Shown here one piece after another: positions 52,363 to 64,000 of a DNA stretch of 64,000 bases. Below the pieces are notes generated by a model. It searched no databases and had not been told where the DNA came from. It worked only from the letters and a program-made list of their open reading frames with translations. The stretch is from assembly GCF_001625015.1 (NCBI RefSeq), contig NZ_LVWJ02000014.1, forward strand, positions 2,294,001 through 2,358,000. Reading direction: 5' to 3'. Positions within the stretch are counted from its first letter, which is position 1. Each line of letters begins with the position of its first letter. The translations under genes were made by a program, and so were the position numbers. This stretch comes from Lewinella sp. 4G2. Lineage in GTDB: Bacteria; Bacteroidota; Bacteroidia; Chitinophagales; Saprospiraceae.

Positions 52363-52429
52363 ATAGTCTTCAGTCTGTAGTCTATAGTCTACGGTACCTG
52401 ACTGAAAGACTACAGACTATAGACTACAA
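52363..52429. repeat. AGTCTATAG-type inverted repeat between rplJ and rplL
   Basis: CAGTCTGTAGTCTATAGTCT and GACTACAGACTATAGACTAC are near reverse complements around a 17-base centre, so the RNA could form a hairpin inside the rplJ-rplL transcript. It belongs to the same family as 40785 and 43053. Confidence 0.65.
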
Positions 52430-52493
52430 ACTAACCATTGCTTCCAAGCTGATACGCGATTACTCGTAAATCACTTTTAAATACTTTTCTATT

Positions 52494-52871
52494 ATGGCAG
52501 ATGTAAAAACACTCGCCGAATCTCTCGTTAACCTGACCATCAAGGAAGTTAGCGAACTGGTAACCATCATGAAGGACGAATACGGCATCGAGCCCGCAGC
52601 CGCAGCAGTAGCTGTTGCAGCAGGTGGTGGCGGAGACGCTGACGGTGGTGCCGCTGAGAAGACTGACTTCAACGTTGAGCTCGAATCTGCTGGTGGCAGC
52701 AAGCTTGCCGTCGTGAAGGAAGTAAAGAACCTTCTCGGTGTTGGCCTTAAGGACGCCAAAGGCCTCGTTGACGGCGCTCCAGCCATCATCAAGGAGAACG
52801 TTCCTAAGGACGAAGCCGAAAGCATCAAAGCTGCCCTCGAGGCCGCCGGTGCTACGGTTAACCTGAAGTAA
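52494..52871 (+). CDS. rplL: 50S ribosomal protein L7/L12
   Basis: This stalk protein is present in several copies per ribosome. Its 125 residues have the N-terminal dimerisation domain ([33 protein letters not shown]), an Ala/Gly-rich hinge ([19 protein letters not shown]) and the C-terminal factor-binding domain ([43 protein letters not shown]). It is normal in all respects. Confidence 0.97.
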   Translation: MADVKTLAESLVNLTIKEVSELVTIMKDEYGIEPAAAAVAVAAGGGGDADGGAAEKTDFNVELESAGGSKLAVVKEVKNLLGVGLKDAKGLVDGAPAIIKENVPKDEAESIKAALEAAGATVNLK

Positions 52872-52897
52872 TTCGGGTTCCTGCTGAAAGATCTAGC

Positions 52898-52930
52898 CGG
52901 GGATGGCGCGCTTACCGCCCGTCATCCCCG
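52898..52930 (+). terminator. Hairpin in the rplL-rpoB intergenic region
   Basis: CGGGGATG (52898-52905) and CATCCCCG (52923-52930) form an 8-bp GC-rich stem. A T-rich stretch (CAGCTTTTTT) begins about 20 bases later. It may act as an attenuator that lowers rpoBC expression relative to the ribosomal genes. Nothing else clear is seen in the rest of 52872-53263. Confidence 0.5.
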
Positions 52931-53263
52931 CTACTTCTTGTCAGCTTTTTTGCGGCTTAGCGGAGGTACGATCTCGCTAGGCTTTTCGCGTATCTGAAGG
53001 GTGGGCTATAAACTTTGGCATATTGCCGGGTTCAACGCAAACGCCTCTCGATATTTTCGATCGTAACCGTGAGCGCTAGGGAACGTGCACGGTCTACCAG
53101 TTGCTTCCTGAAGCATGCAACTAAATCCGGTGCTGAATTGTCTTATCTATTCGCACACCCCACCCCGCCCGGCCAATATGTTGGTCGGATCCCCTGTAAC
53201 CCCCTCGAGGTTGAGCCACCGCGGACGGCTGAACTTTGAGCCAAACATAAAGGAATACTGCTA

Positions 53264-57088
<3,825 letters not shown>

Positions 57089-57124
57089 GCCTTCTCCTTT
57101 ACCCTCCTGGGCAAAAGGAGGGCC

Positions 57125-57146
57125 CACCCCGGCAACGGTCGGGGTG
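57125..57146 (+). terminator. Hairpin between rpoB and rpoC
   Basis: CACCCCG and CGGGGTG form a 7-bp stem with an 8-base loop. There is no T tract, so it is not a full terminator; it may affect mRNA stability. Confidence 0.4.
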
Positions 57147-57167
57147 TCCAAATCCAATTGATTTTTT

Positions 57168-57268
57168 GCGCTGCCGCAGGTGCGGAGTTATGGATCAAGG
57201 AATGAGTACTGAGCTTCCCGCTCTCTAATTGTTACTCGATCCTGAACCTGGCACCCGCGGCAGCGCCC
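57168..57268. repeat. Inverted pair of REP-like repeats between rpoB and rpoC
   Basis: GCGCTGCCGCAGGTGC (57168-57183) and, in reverse, GCACCCGCGGCAGCGCCC (57251-57268) face each other across 67 bases. The flanks also match each other in reverse (GGATCAAGGAATGAG near 57191 and ACTCGATCCTGAACC near 57234). This REP-pair ends 12 bases before the rpoC ATG and could fold in the mRNA. Confidence 0.7.
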
Positions 57269-57280
57269 ATAATAAAGAAT

Positions 57281-60200
57281 ATGGCATTCAAGAAAAATAA
57301 CAGCATCCAGAAGCAGGATTTCGACGCGATCACCATCTCCCTGAGTTCCCCGGACGATATCCTGGAACGCAGCCACGGTGAGGTGTTGAAGCCCGAGACG
57401 ATCAACTACCGGAGCTACAAGCCGGAGCGTGATGGTCTTTTCTGTGAGCGGATCTTCGGCCCGGTGAAGGACTACGAATGTTACTGTGGTAAGTACAAGC
57501 GCATCCGCTACAAGGGGATCGTTTGTGACCGCTGTGGCGTCGAAGTGACCGAGAAGAAGGTGCGTCGTGAGCGCAACGGACACATCCGTCTGGTGGTACC
57601 CGTCGTGCACATCTGGTTCTTCAAGAGCCTCCCCAACAAGATCGCCTACCTGCTCGGTTTCTCTTCCAAGAACCTCGAGTCAATCATTTACTACGAGCGT
57701 TACGTGGTCATCAACGCCGGTATCCGGGAGAGTGATGAGATCCAGCACAAAACGCTGATCACGGAGGAACAGTACCTCGATATCCTCGAGACGCTGCCCC
57801 CCGAAAACCAGCAACTGGAAGACGGCCACCCCGATAAGTTCGTCGCCAAGATGGGCGCCGAAGCGGTGCGTGACCTCCTCGAAGGACTCCAGCTCGACGA
57901 GCTTTCCGACCAATTGCGCCACCAGGCCAGCACGGAAACCAGCCAGCAGCGTAAGAGCGAGGCCCTCAAGCGCCTCCGCGTGGTGGAAGCCTTCCGTGAC
58001 GCACAGAAAAACGTCGTCAACAAGCCGGAATGGACGATCATCCAGTACCTGCCCGTCGTTCCCCCGGAACTGCGCCCGCTCGTACCACTGGATGGTGGCC
58101 GTTTCGCCTCTTCCGACCTCAACGACCTGTACCGTCGCGTAATCATTCGTAATAACCGCCTGAAGCGTCTTTTGGAGATCAAGGCTCCGGAAGTAATCCT
58201 GCGTAACGAGAAGCGGATGTTGCAGGAGGCCGTTGATAGCCTCTTCGATAACAGCCGGAAATCCAACGCCGTAAAGGCCGAAGGTGGCCGCGCGCTGAAG
58301 TCGCTCTCCGATATCCTCAAGGGTAAGCAGGGCCGTTTCCGCCAGAACCTCCTCGGTAAGCGGGTTGACTACTCCGGACGTTCCGTAATCGTAGTAGGCC
58401 CTACGCTGAAACTCCACGAATGTGGTCTGCCGAAAGGCATGGCCGCTGAGCTCTTCAAGCCCTTCGTGATCCGTAAGCTCATCGAGCGCGGTATCGTGAA
58501 GACGGTGAAGTCCGCCAAGAAATTGGTCGACCGCAAAGAGCCCGTGATCTGGGAGATCCTCGAAAACATCCTGAAGGGCCACCCCGTCATGCTCAACCGG
58601 GCACCGACGCTGCACCGCCTTTCTATCCAGTCCTTCCAGCCGAAGCTGATCGAAGGAAAAGCCATCCAGCTGCACCCCCTCGTATGTTCCGCGTTCAACG
58701 CCGACTTCGACGGTGACCAGATGGCCGTTCACGTGCCGCTGAGCCAGGCAGCTATTCTTGAGGCCCAGGTCTTGATGCTGTCCAGCCACAACATGCTGAA
58801 CCCACAGAACGGTACGCCAGTGACCCTGCCTTCACAGGATATGGTACTGGGCCTTTACTACATCACCAAGAACAAGAAGTCCACGGACGAAGTGAAGGTG
58901 AAAGGTGAAGGTGGCAAGTTCTACAGCCCCGAGGAAGTCATGATTGCCTACAACGAAGGCAAGCTGGACCTCCACGCCACGATCCACTGTCGCGTACCCG
59001 TAGAGGTTGAGGGTGAGGACGGTAAAATGTCGCTCAAGAAGAAATTGGTCGAGACCACTACCGGTCGGATCATCTTCAACAGCGCCATGCCCGCCACCGT
59101 ACCCTACCAGGACGTGCTGCTCACCAAGAAGAACCTCAAGAAGGTGATCGGTGACATCATCGACCGGACGAGCTTCGCCGTGACGGCTACCTTCCTTGAC
59201 AAGATTAAGGACATGGGTTTCAAGTGGGCCTTCAAGGGAGGTCTGTCTTTCAACCTTGGTGACCTGATCACACCTTCCGTAAAGGAAAAGGTACTGATTG
59301 AAGCCCGCGCTGACGTTGACGATATTCTCGGCAACTACAACATGGGTCTCATTACCAACAACGAGCGCTACAACAAAGTCATTGACAAGTGGACGAGCGC
59401 GGATAACGAGATCACCACGACGCTTATGACCGAGCTGGCCGAGCACAAGCAAGGTTTCAACTCGGTGTACATGATGCTCCACTCCGGAGCCCGTGGTTCC
59501 ACGCAGCAGATTAAGCAGCTCTGTGGTCTCCGTGGTCTGATGGCCAAGCCGAAGAAGTCGAACGATGCCGGCCCCGCCGTAATCGAAAACCCGATCCTCT
59601 CTAACTTCGTCGACGGACTTTCCGTACTGGAATACTTCATCTCTACGCACGGTGCCCGTAAGGGTCTCGCCGATACGGCCCTGAAAACGGCCGATGCCGG
59701 TTACCTCACCCGTCGTCTCGTAGATGTTGCGCAGGACGTGGTCGTCATGATTGACGACTGTGGTACCCTTCGTGGTATCGATACCTCCGCACTGAAGGAA
59801 AACGACAAGGTGATCGAAAGCCTGGAGAGCCGGATCGCCGGCCGTTACGCGCTGGAAGACATCCTGCACCCCGTCACCGACGAGGTGATCGTGAAGGCTG
59901 ACGAGTACATCAGCAACACCGACGCTAAGTACATCGAAGCGGAAGGTGTTGAAGAAGTGACCATCCGTTCCGTCCTCACCTGTGAGGTAGAGCGTGGCGT
60001 CTGTGCCAAGTGTTACGGTAAGAACCTCGCTACCGGCCGGAAGGCGGAGATCGGTGATGCCGTTGGTATCATCGCCGCTCAGTCCATCGGTGAGCCGGGT
60101 ACACAGTTGACGCTGCGTACCTTCCACGTAGGTGGTACGGCATCGGTGACTAGTACCGACAACAGTCTGGAATCCAAGTTCAACGGTAAGCTGTCCTTCG

Positions 60201-61771
60201 AGGACATCCGTACCGTCGACGCCGTCGACATGATGGGTGATACGCAGACGATCGTACTTTCCCGTTCCGGTGAGATCAAGATCACCAACCCGGAAACGGG
60301 CAAGGTGTACACGACGCAGCACATCCCCTACGGTGGTACGCTCTTCGTGAAGGATGGCCAGGACGTCAAGAAAGGCGACAAGATCGTTGAGTGGGACCCC
60401 TACAATGCCGTTATCGTTTCCGAATTTGAGGGTATTGCCCGCTTCTCGGACATCGACGAAGGTGTCACCTTCCGTACTGAGCGTGACGAACTGACTGGCT
60501 TCGAAGAGAAGGTCGTCATCGAAACGCGGGACCGGAAGAAGATCCCGACCATCACCATCCTGGACAAGGACGGCGCCGAACTGCGCCAGTACAACCTCCC
60601 GGTAGGTGCCTACATCTCCATCAAGGACGGCGCTAACGTTGCCCTCGGTGAGAAGATCGTGAAGATCCCCCGGAAGGGTGGTAAGATTGCGGATATCACC
60701 GGTGGTCTGCCGCGGGTAACGGAGCTTTTCGAAGCGCGTAACCCCTCCAACCCCGCCGTTGTCTCCGAGATCGACGGTATCGTAACCTTCTCCAAGAAGA
60801 TCAAGCGCGGTAACCGTGAGTTGATCGTCCAGGCGAAGGACGGCCAGAAGCGTAAGTACCTCATCAACCTGAGTAAGCACATCCTCGTACAGGATCAGGA
60901 TTTCGTCCGTGCCGGTATGCCACTGTCCGACGGTGCCATTGCCCCACGGGATATCCTGAACATCAAAGGTCCCTTCGCCGTCCAGACCTACCTGGTCAAC
61001 GGCGTACAAGAAGTCTACCGTTCGCAGGGTATCACGATCAACAACAAGCACATCGAAACCATCTGCCGCCAGATGATGCGTCGCGTTCAGATCGTCGACC
61101 AGGGTGATACGACCTTCCTCGAAGGGGAAGCCGTCGAGCGCTACGAGTTCTTCAAGCAGAACGACTGGATCTACGACAAAAAGGTGATTACCGACAAGGG
61201 TGACAGCGAGAACTTCCGGGAAGGCAAGATCGTGACGATGCGTGAAGTGCGTGAGGAGAACTCCCGCCTGAAGCGCGAAGACATGAAGATCATGACCTTC
61301 CGTGACGCGCAGGCTGCTACCTCGTTCCCCCTCCTTCAGGGTATCACGAAGTCCTCCCTCGGTACGCCGAGCTGGATCTCCGCCGCCTCGTTCCAGGAGA
61401 CGACCAAGGTACTTTCTACCGCTGCGATTGCCGCCAAGCAGGACTTCCTCGAAGGCCTCAAGGAGAACGTTATCGTTGGTAAGCGGATCCCGGCCGGTAC
61501 GGGTATGCGCAAGTACGACCGCCTTTTCGTTACGACGAAGGAAGCGCAGGATCAGTGGGAAGCCCGTCAGCGTGCTTTCGCCGAGGAAGAAGCCGCCGCT
61601 AAGGCTGCGGAAGAGGCCAGCGCCGCTTCTGCTTTGGCTAACGCTCAGGCTACCGCCGCCGCCGGCCCAACCGACGTCGCCGTTGAGAATGCGACGGATG
61701 CGACGACCGATATCCTAGAAGCTTCCGGTGATATGGATACTACCGTAAATGGAGATGGAGGAGCTGAGTAG
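57281..61771 (+). CDS. rpoC: DNA-directed RNA polymerase subunit beta'
   Basis: The 1496-residue catalytic subunit has the N-terminal zinc finger ([23 protein letters not shown]), the clamp and rudder regions, and the absolutely conserved catalytic motif [16 protein letters not shown]. The bridge and trigger regions include [22 protein letters not shown] and the second zinc site ([15 protein letters not shown]). [16 protein letters not shown] follows. The last 65 residues are an Ala/Glu-rich tail ([16 protein letters not shown]) beyond the usual end, a feature of many Bacteroidota beta' subunits. A terminator follows. Confidence 0.98.
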   Translation: MAFKKNNSIQKQDFDAITISLSSPDDILERSHGEVLKPETINYRSYKPERDGLFCERIFGPVKDYECYCGKYKRIRYKGIVCDRCGVEVTEKKVRRERNGHIRLVVPVVHIWFFKSLPNKIAYLLGFSSKNLESIIYYERYVVINAGIRESDEIQHKTLITEEQYLDILETLPPENQQLEDGHPDKFVAKMGAEAVRDLLEGLQLDELSDQLRHQASTETSQQRKSEALKRLRVVEAFRDAQKNVVNKPEWTIIQYLPVVPPELRPLVPLDGGRFASSDLNDLYRRVIIRNNRLKRLLEIKAPEVILRNEKRMLQEAVDSLFDNSRKSNAVKAEGGRALKSLSDILKGKQGRFRQNLLGKRVDYSGRSVIVVGPTLKLHECGLPKGMAAELFKPFVIRKLIERGIVKTVKSAKKLVDRKEPVIWEILENILKGHPVMLNRAPTLHRLSIQSFQPKLIEGKAIQLHPLVCSAFNADFDGDQMAVHVPLSQAAILEAQVLMLSSHNMLNPQNGTPVTLPSQDMVLGLYYITKNKKSTDEVKVKGEGGKFYSPEEVMIAYNEGKLDLHATIHCRVPVEVEGEDGKMSLKKKLVETTTGRIIFNSAMPATVPYQDVLLTKKNLKKVIGDIIDRTSFAVTATFLDKIKDMGFKWAFKGGLSFNLGDLITPSVKEKVLIEARADVDDILGNYNMGLITNNERYNKVIDKWTSADNEITTTLMTELAEHKQGFNSVYMMLHSGARGSTQQIKQLCGLRGLMAKPKKSNDAGPAVIENPILSNFVDGLSVLEYFISTHGARKGLADTALKTADAGYLTRRLVDVAQDVVVMIDDCGTLRGIDTSALKENDKVIESLESRIAGRYALEDILHPVTDEVIVKADEYISNTDAKYIEAEGVEEVTIRSVLTCEVERGVCAKCYGKNLATGRKAEIGDAVGIIAAQSIGEPGTQLTLRTFHVGGTASVTSTDNSLESKFNGKLSFEDIRTVDAVDMMGDTQTIVLSRSGEIKITNPETGKVYTTQHIPYGGTLFVKDGQDVKKGDKIVEWDPYNAVIVSEFEGIARFSDIDEGVTFRTERDELTGFEEKVVIETRDRKKIPTITILDKDGAELRQYNLPVGAYISIKDGANVALGEKIVKIPRKGGKIADITGGLPRVTELFEARNPSNPAVVSEIDGIVTFSKKIKRGNRELIVQAKDGQKRKYLINLSKHILVQDQDFVRAGMPLSDGAIAPRDILNIKGPFAVQTYLVNGVQEVYRSQGITINNKHIETICRQMMRRVQIVDQGDTTFLEGEAVERYEFFKQNDWIYDKKVITDKGDSENFREGKIVTMREVREENSRLKREDMKIMTFRDAQAATSFPLLQGITKSSLGTPSWISAASFQETTKVLSTAAIAAKQDFLEGLKENVIVGKRIPAGTGMRKYDRLFVTTKEAQDQWEARQRAFAEEEAAAKAAEEASAASALANAQATAAAGPTDVAVENATDATTDILEASGDMDTTVNGDGGAE

Positions 61772-61795
61772 GCTTTTCTTTCTTTGGAATGAATA

Positions 61796-61839
61796 GAAGG
61801 CGCTCCGCTGGCTTTGGCTGGTGGGGCGTTCTCGTTTTT
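61796..61839 (+). terminator. Terminator after rpoC
   Basis: GAAGGCGCTCCGC (61796-61808) and GTGGGGCGTTCTC (61821-61833) pair with several wobbles and one mismatch, followed by GTTTTT. It ends the rplK-rpoC operon. Confidence 0.7.
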
Positions 61840-61873
61840 AGTGTACCCCGTTAAATGCACTAGTTGTCACACC

Positions 61874-61881
61874 TAACTTTG
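61874..61881 (+). promoter_or_regulatory. -7 promoter box TAACTTTG
   Basis: This exact TAnnTTTG match ends three bases before the ATG at 61885, suggesting leaderless transcription of the small membrane protein. Confidence 0.45.
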
Positions 61882-61884
61882 AGT

Positions 61885-62184
61885 ATGATCCTCGACGCAA
61901 AATCTAAACCGCCCAGTCGATTTAACTGGAAGCGGTATTGCACGCCACTCTTCATCGTTACGGTACTCTGTGTGCTTTGCGGTGTGTTGCAAGTATTGCA
62001 GACGCTTTGGTCAGCAAGCGTTGATCCCTACGGGATTACACCCGTTTTAGTGGCCATTCTTTTTGCTGTTGCGGCCGTTACTTATTGTGTGGATCGGTTT
62101 TTGGTGCAGTCACTCAGTCTTGGGAAAGTATGGTTTGTTGAGGTGGGGGTGATTGCGTTTGGTGCGATTGTTGTTGGGATGTAG
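61885..62184 (+). CDS. Small membrane protein of unknown function
   Basis: The ATG at 61885 gives 99 residues (MILDAKSKPPSRFNWKRY). A TTG seven codons earlier precedes the promoter box and is rejected. Three hydrophobic helices follow a basic N-terminus: TPLFIVTVLCVLCGVLQVL, GITPVLVAILFAVAAVTYCV and VWFVEVGVIAFGAIVVGM. I do not recognise a family. It is a single gene after the rpoC terminator. Confidence 0.6.
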   Translation: MILDAKSKPPSRFNWKRYCTPLFIVTVLCVLCGVLQVLQTLWSASVDPYGITPVLVAILFAVAAVTYCVDRFLVQSLSLGKVWFVEVGVIAFGAIVVGM

Positions 62185-62269
62185 TATGCGAATACTTTAT
62201 TGAATCCAAGCGCAAAGTGCGTAAACCTCGGTTTGGATGCTATAGAATTACCAACTCTGCAATGCCGTT

Positions 62270-62638
62270 TCACCCAACCCGCAAAATCTTCTCCATCTTC
62301 CGCCCCCGCGCCAATTCATCCACCAACTTATCCAGATACCGGCACTGGCGCGTCAGATCATTCTCGATCTCCTCCACCCGGTAACCGCAGATGACGCCTT
62401 TGATGAGGTGGGCATTGGGATTAAGCGTGGCCCCCGCAAAAAAATCCTCAAAGGTGGCAGTGGGGGAGGTAATGAAATCCTGCAGCGATTCCTCGTCGTA
62501 GCCAGTCAGCCAGGTAATGACTTCGTGGAGTTCGGCAACCGTACGGCCCTTCTTTTCCACTTTGGTGACGTAGTGGGGGTAGACGCCGAAGAACTTCATC
62601 GTCCGGATGCGCTCGTGGTGTTTTTCGGAGGGAGTCAT
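62270..62638 (-). CDS. DUF2200 family protein
   Basis: The 122-residue protein has the DUF2200 pattern nearly end to end: [68 protein letters not shown] and [21 protein letters not shown]. The function of the family is not known. It is probably cytoplasmic and single. Confidence 0.9.
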   Translation of the reverse strand: MTPSEKHHERIRTMKFFGVYPHYVTKVEKKGRTVAELHEVITWLTGYDEESLQDFITSPTATFEDFFAGATLNPNAHLIKGVICGYRVEEIENDLTRQCRYLDKLVDELARGRKMEKILRVG

Positions 62639-62707
62639 GAGAGTCGTATTGATATTTAAGTCCGTGCCTGCATTGCTTGGAGTGGCATTATGGGTAATGC
62701 GAATAAC

Positions 62708-63139
62708 TTATTTCCCCCGCAACCCAATCGCCAGTGTCCCGCCCAACCAAGCCATCGGCAAGTAGGCCAGCACGATATCCACTACAGTAAACCAAAGGGG
62801 GCCGGGGAGCATCACGTTCACGGCGATGCCACCAATCAGGAACAACACGCCGATGGCCAGCGCGTACCGCATCTTCCGCGTCCTGGCGATCAGGGCGGCG
62901 ACGAGGGCACCTACGAACGTCCCCAGCGCGTGGCCGAGGAAGGGGAAAAGGAAATGCTTCGCCTCCATGCCGGGCATCGCCGCAGCCAGGGCCTCCATGT
63001 CGGAAAGGTCGATCCCCTCGAGGGGAAAAACCGAATGGCCAAGGGAAACCAGGCCCATGTTGACGGCGCTGCCGACTATCCAGCCAGCAATCATGGCCAA
63101 GATGCCGTAGAGAATGTTCTTTGATTTTTCGTTGCTCAT
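62708..63139 (-). CDS. Four-helix membrane protein of unknown function
   Basis: The 143-residue protein has four hydrophobic segments: ILYGILAMIAGWIVGSAVNMGL, FLFPFLGHALGTFVGALVAALIA, ALAIGVLFLIGGIAVNVML and VVDIVLAYLPMAWLGGTLAIGL. A short acidic loop (PLEGIDLSDMEALAAAMPG) lies between the first two. I recognise no named family. It is conserved in style with small Bacteroidota membrane proteins. Confidence 0.7.
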   Translation of the reverse strand: MSNEKSKNILYGILAMIAGWIVGSAVNMGLVSLGHSVFPLEGIDLSDMEALAAAMPGMEAKHFLFPFLGHALGTFVGALVAALIARTRKMRYALAIGVLFLIGGIAVNVMLPGPLWFTVVDIVLAYLPMAWLGGTLAIGLRGK

Positions 63140-63212
63140 CGGAGACGCTTTGTTAGCGTTAAGCTATGGAATTTTATCCTCTTGTCTTGAGGTGCCGTTA
63201 GCTGTATTACCC

Positions 63213-64000
63213 CTACTCCGTTTCTGGAAAACGTAAAGTGACCGTCGTCCCGTTGGTTGTTGCAATCTGAAGCTCTGCCGCTAACTGCTCGGAAAGGGTA
63301 GAAATGAGCAGGCTGCCGAAGGAGTTGCGGGTGTCAGTAGCCGCTGGGTCGTATCCGGAACCATCGTCGGCAATTTGCAATACAATGTCATCTCCCACTT
63401 TTTGCAAATTAATGGAGAGTAGCCCGTCTTCTCTGCCGGTGAAGGCGTATTTGAGCGAATTGGTGATGAGTTCGTTAGCGATCAACCCGAGAGGTATCAT
63501 CCGGTCAATATCCAATTTAATGTCTTCCAGATGCATCTCTAGTTTCAGCGCCAATCCTTTCACGTTCAGTACCCCAAGCAATTCGGTGACTAACTGTTCT
63601 AAGTAGTCTTTTACGCCAATTTCCGGAGAAAGGCTATCGCGCAGGTACAGGCGTTGGTGAATGATGGCCATGGATCTAACCCGCTGCCGCCCCATCTCCA
63701 TCGCCGATAAGGCCGCGGGGTCGTCAATAAAACGACTCTGGAGAGATAATAGGCTGGAAATCATTTGTAGGTTGTTCTTTACCCGGTGGTGGATCTCCTT
63801 CAGCAGGGTCTCTTTTTCATTTAGCGCTACCTCAATAATTTGGTGTTGGCGGCTGATTCGTTGTCGCTGCTGCCAGATGAAGTAGAGAAATCCGGAGAGC
63901 ACGCTCATGATCAGCAGACCACCAATGATCAGGTTCCGTTGGCGGCTCAACTTATCCCGGTTGATGCCATCTTCGTAGGCTAACCGCTCTATTTCAGCCT
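63213..64000 (-). CDS. Sensor histidine kinase (HisKA_2/HWE-like), N-terminus beyond the window
   Basis: The frame is open to the window edge, so the gene starts beyond 64000; the TTG at 63950 is not a convincing start. The visible part has a coiled stretch (IERLAYEDGINRDKLSRQR), one membrane helix (LIIGGLLIMSVLSGFLYFIW), and a HisKA_2 domain (ETLLKEIHHRVKNNLQMISSLLSLQSR with the phospho-histidine in HHRVKNN). It ends with a HATPase domain (PLGLIANELITNSLKYAF, IADDGSGYDP, GSLLISTLSEQL). The upstream part is probably a periplasmic or TPR sensor. The partner regulator is not visible. Confidence 0.88.
   Translation of the reverse strand, partial: AEIERLAYEDGINRDKLSRQRNLIIGGLLIMSVLSGFLYFIWQQRQRISRQHQIIEVALNEKETLLKEIHHRVKNNLQMISSLLSLQSRFIDDPAALSAMEMGRQRVRSMAIIHQRLYLRDSLSPEIGVKDYLEQLVTELLGVLNVKGLALKLEMHLEDIKLDIDRMIPLGLIANELITNSLKYAFTGREDGLLSINLQKVGDDIVLQIADDGSGYDPAATDTRNSFGSLLISTLSEQLAAELQIATTNGTTVTLRFPETE

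Noticed and set aside
58832-61051. A 739-codon open frame on the minus strand opposite rpoC
   Set aside because: It is a shadow of the codon bias of rpoC. The translation has no domain, and the plus strand has a full-length essential protein.

Overview
The window comes from a bacterium of the phylum Bacteroidota, most likely Saprospiria of the Lewinella/Neolewinella type. This is an inference from several things: a T9SS C-terminal sorting domain, Bacteroidota-type promoters (TTG, 19-21 nt, TAnnTTTG), almost no Shine-Dalgarno sequences, LytTR/LytS-type signalling with a beta-propeller sensor, many SPII lipoproteins, and moderately high GC. It is ordinary chromosome: two large translation/transcription operons flank a set of single genes and short operons.

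Layout. (1) 1-6.4 kb: the end of the S10/spc ribosomal operon, rpmC(end)-rpsQ-rplN-rplX-rplE-rpsN-rpsH-rplF-rplR-rpsE-rpmD-rplO-secY, closed by a strong terminator. The alpha operon (infA, rpsM, rpsK, rpsD, rpoA, rplQ) does not follow. (2) 6.7-12.4 kb: a GT-C membrane glycosyltransferase and a propeller sensor kinase, divergent from its LytTR response regulator. (3) 12.8-31.5 kb: mostly exported or metabolic single genes: M28 peptidase, HD-PycTM protein, DUF1232 protein, HEAT-cyclophilin lipoprotein, M20 amidohydrolase, SMP-30-like protein, ksgA, FKBP, MORN lipoprotein, sulfatase, aminotransferase, esterase, T9SS cargo protein and metH. (4) 32-37.5 kb: a PAS/sigma54 activator, a thioredoxin-fold protein lacking both active-site cysteines, an AraC regulator and a frameshifted tonB. 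(5) 37.7-38.4 kb: tRNA-Asp followed by partial copies of its own 3' half and a GIY-YIG nuclease gene. (6) 38.6-46.3 kb: DUF937-like protein, flavin reductase, transaldolase, a VWA plus divergent PurA-like operon behind a palindromic operator, formimidoyltransferase, TPR lipoprotein and xerC. (7) 46.3-61.8 kb: the conserved order tRNA-Thr-Tyr-Gly-Thr-tuf-tRNA-Trp-secE-nusG-rplKAJL-rpoBC. (8) 61.9-64 kb: three small genes and the end of a histidine kinase that runs off the window.

The most unusual signal is at the tRNA genes. tRNA-Asp, tRNA-Gly and tRNA-Trp are each accompanied by partial, rearranged copies of themselves. Several copies carry a short hairpin or a dispersed repeat inside the tRNA-derived sequence. 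At tRNA-Asp an intact GIY-YIG nuclease ORF lies between two such copies and takes its stop codon from one of them. This looks like a tRNA-targeting homing cassette, but that is inference. A second candidate system is the two-gene VWA/PurA-like operon with a perfect 11-bp inverted repeat over its promoter. Three families of dispersed intergenic repeats also run through the window: a GC-rich REP-like 18-mer, an AGTCTATAGTCTGTAGTCT family and a GAGAATC family.
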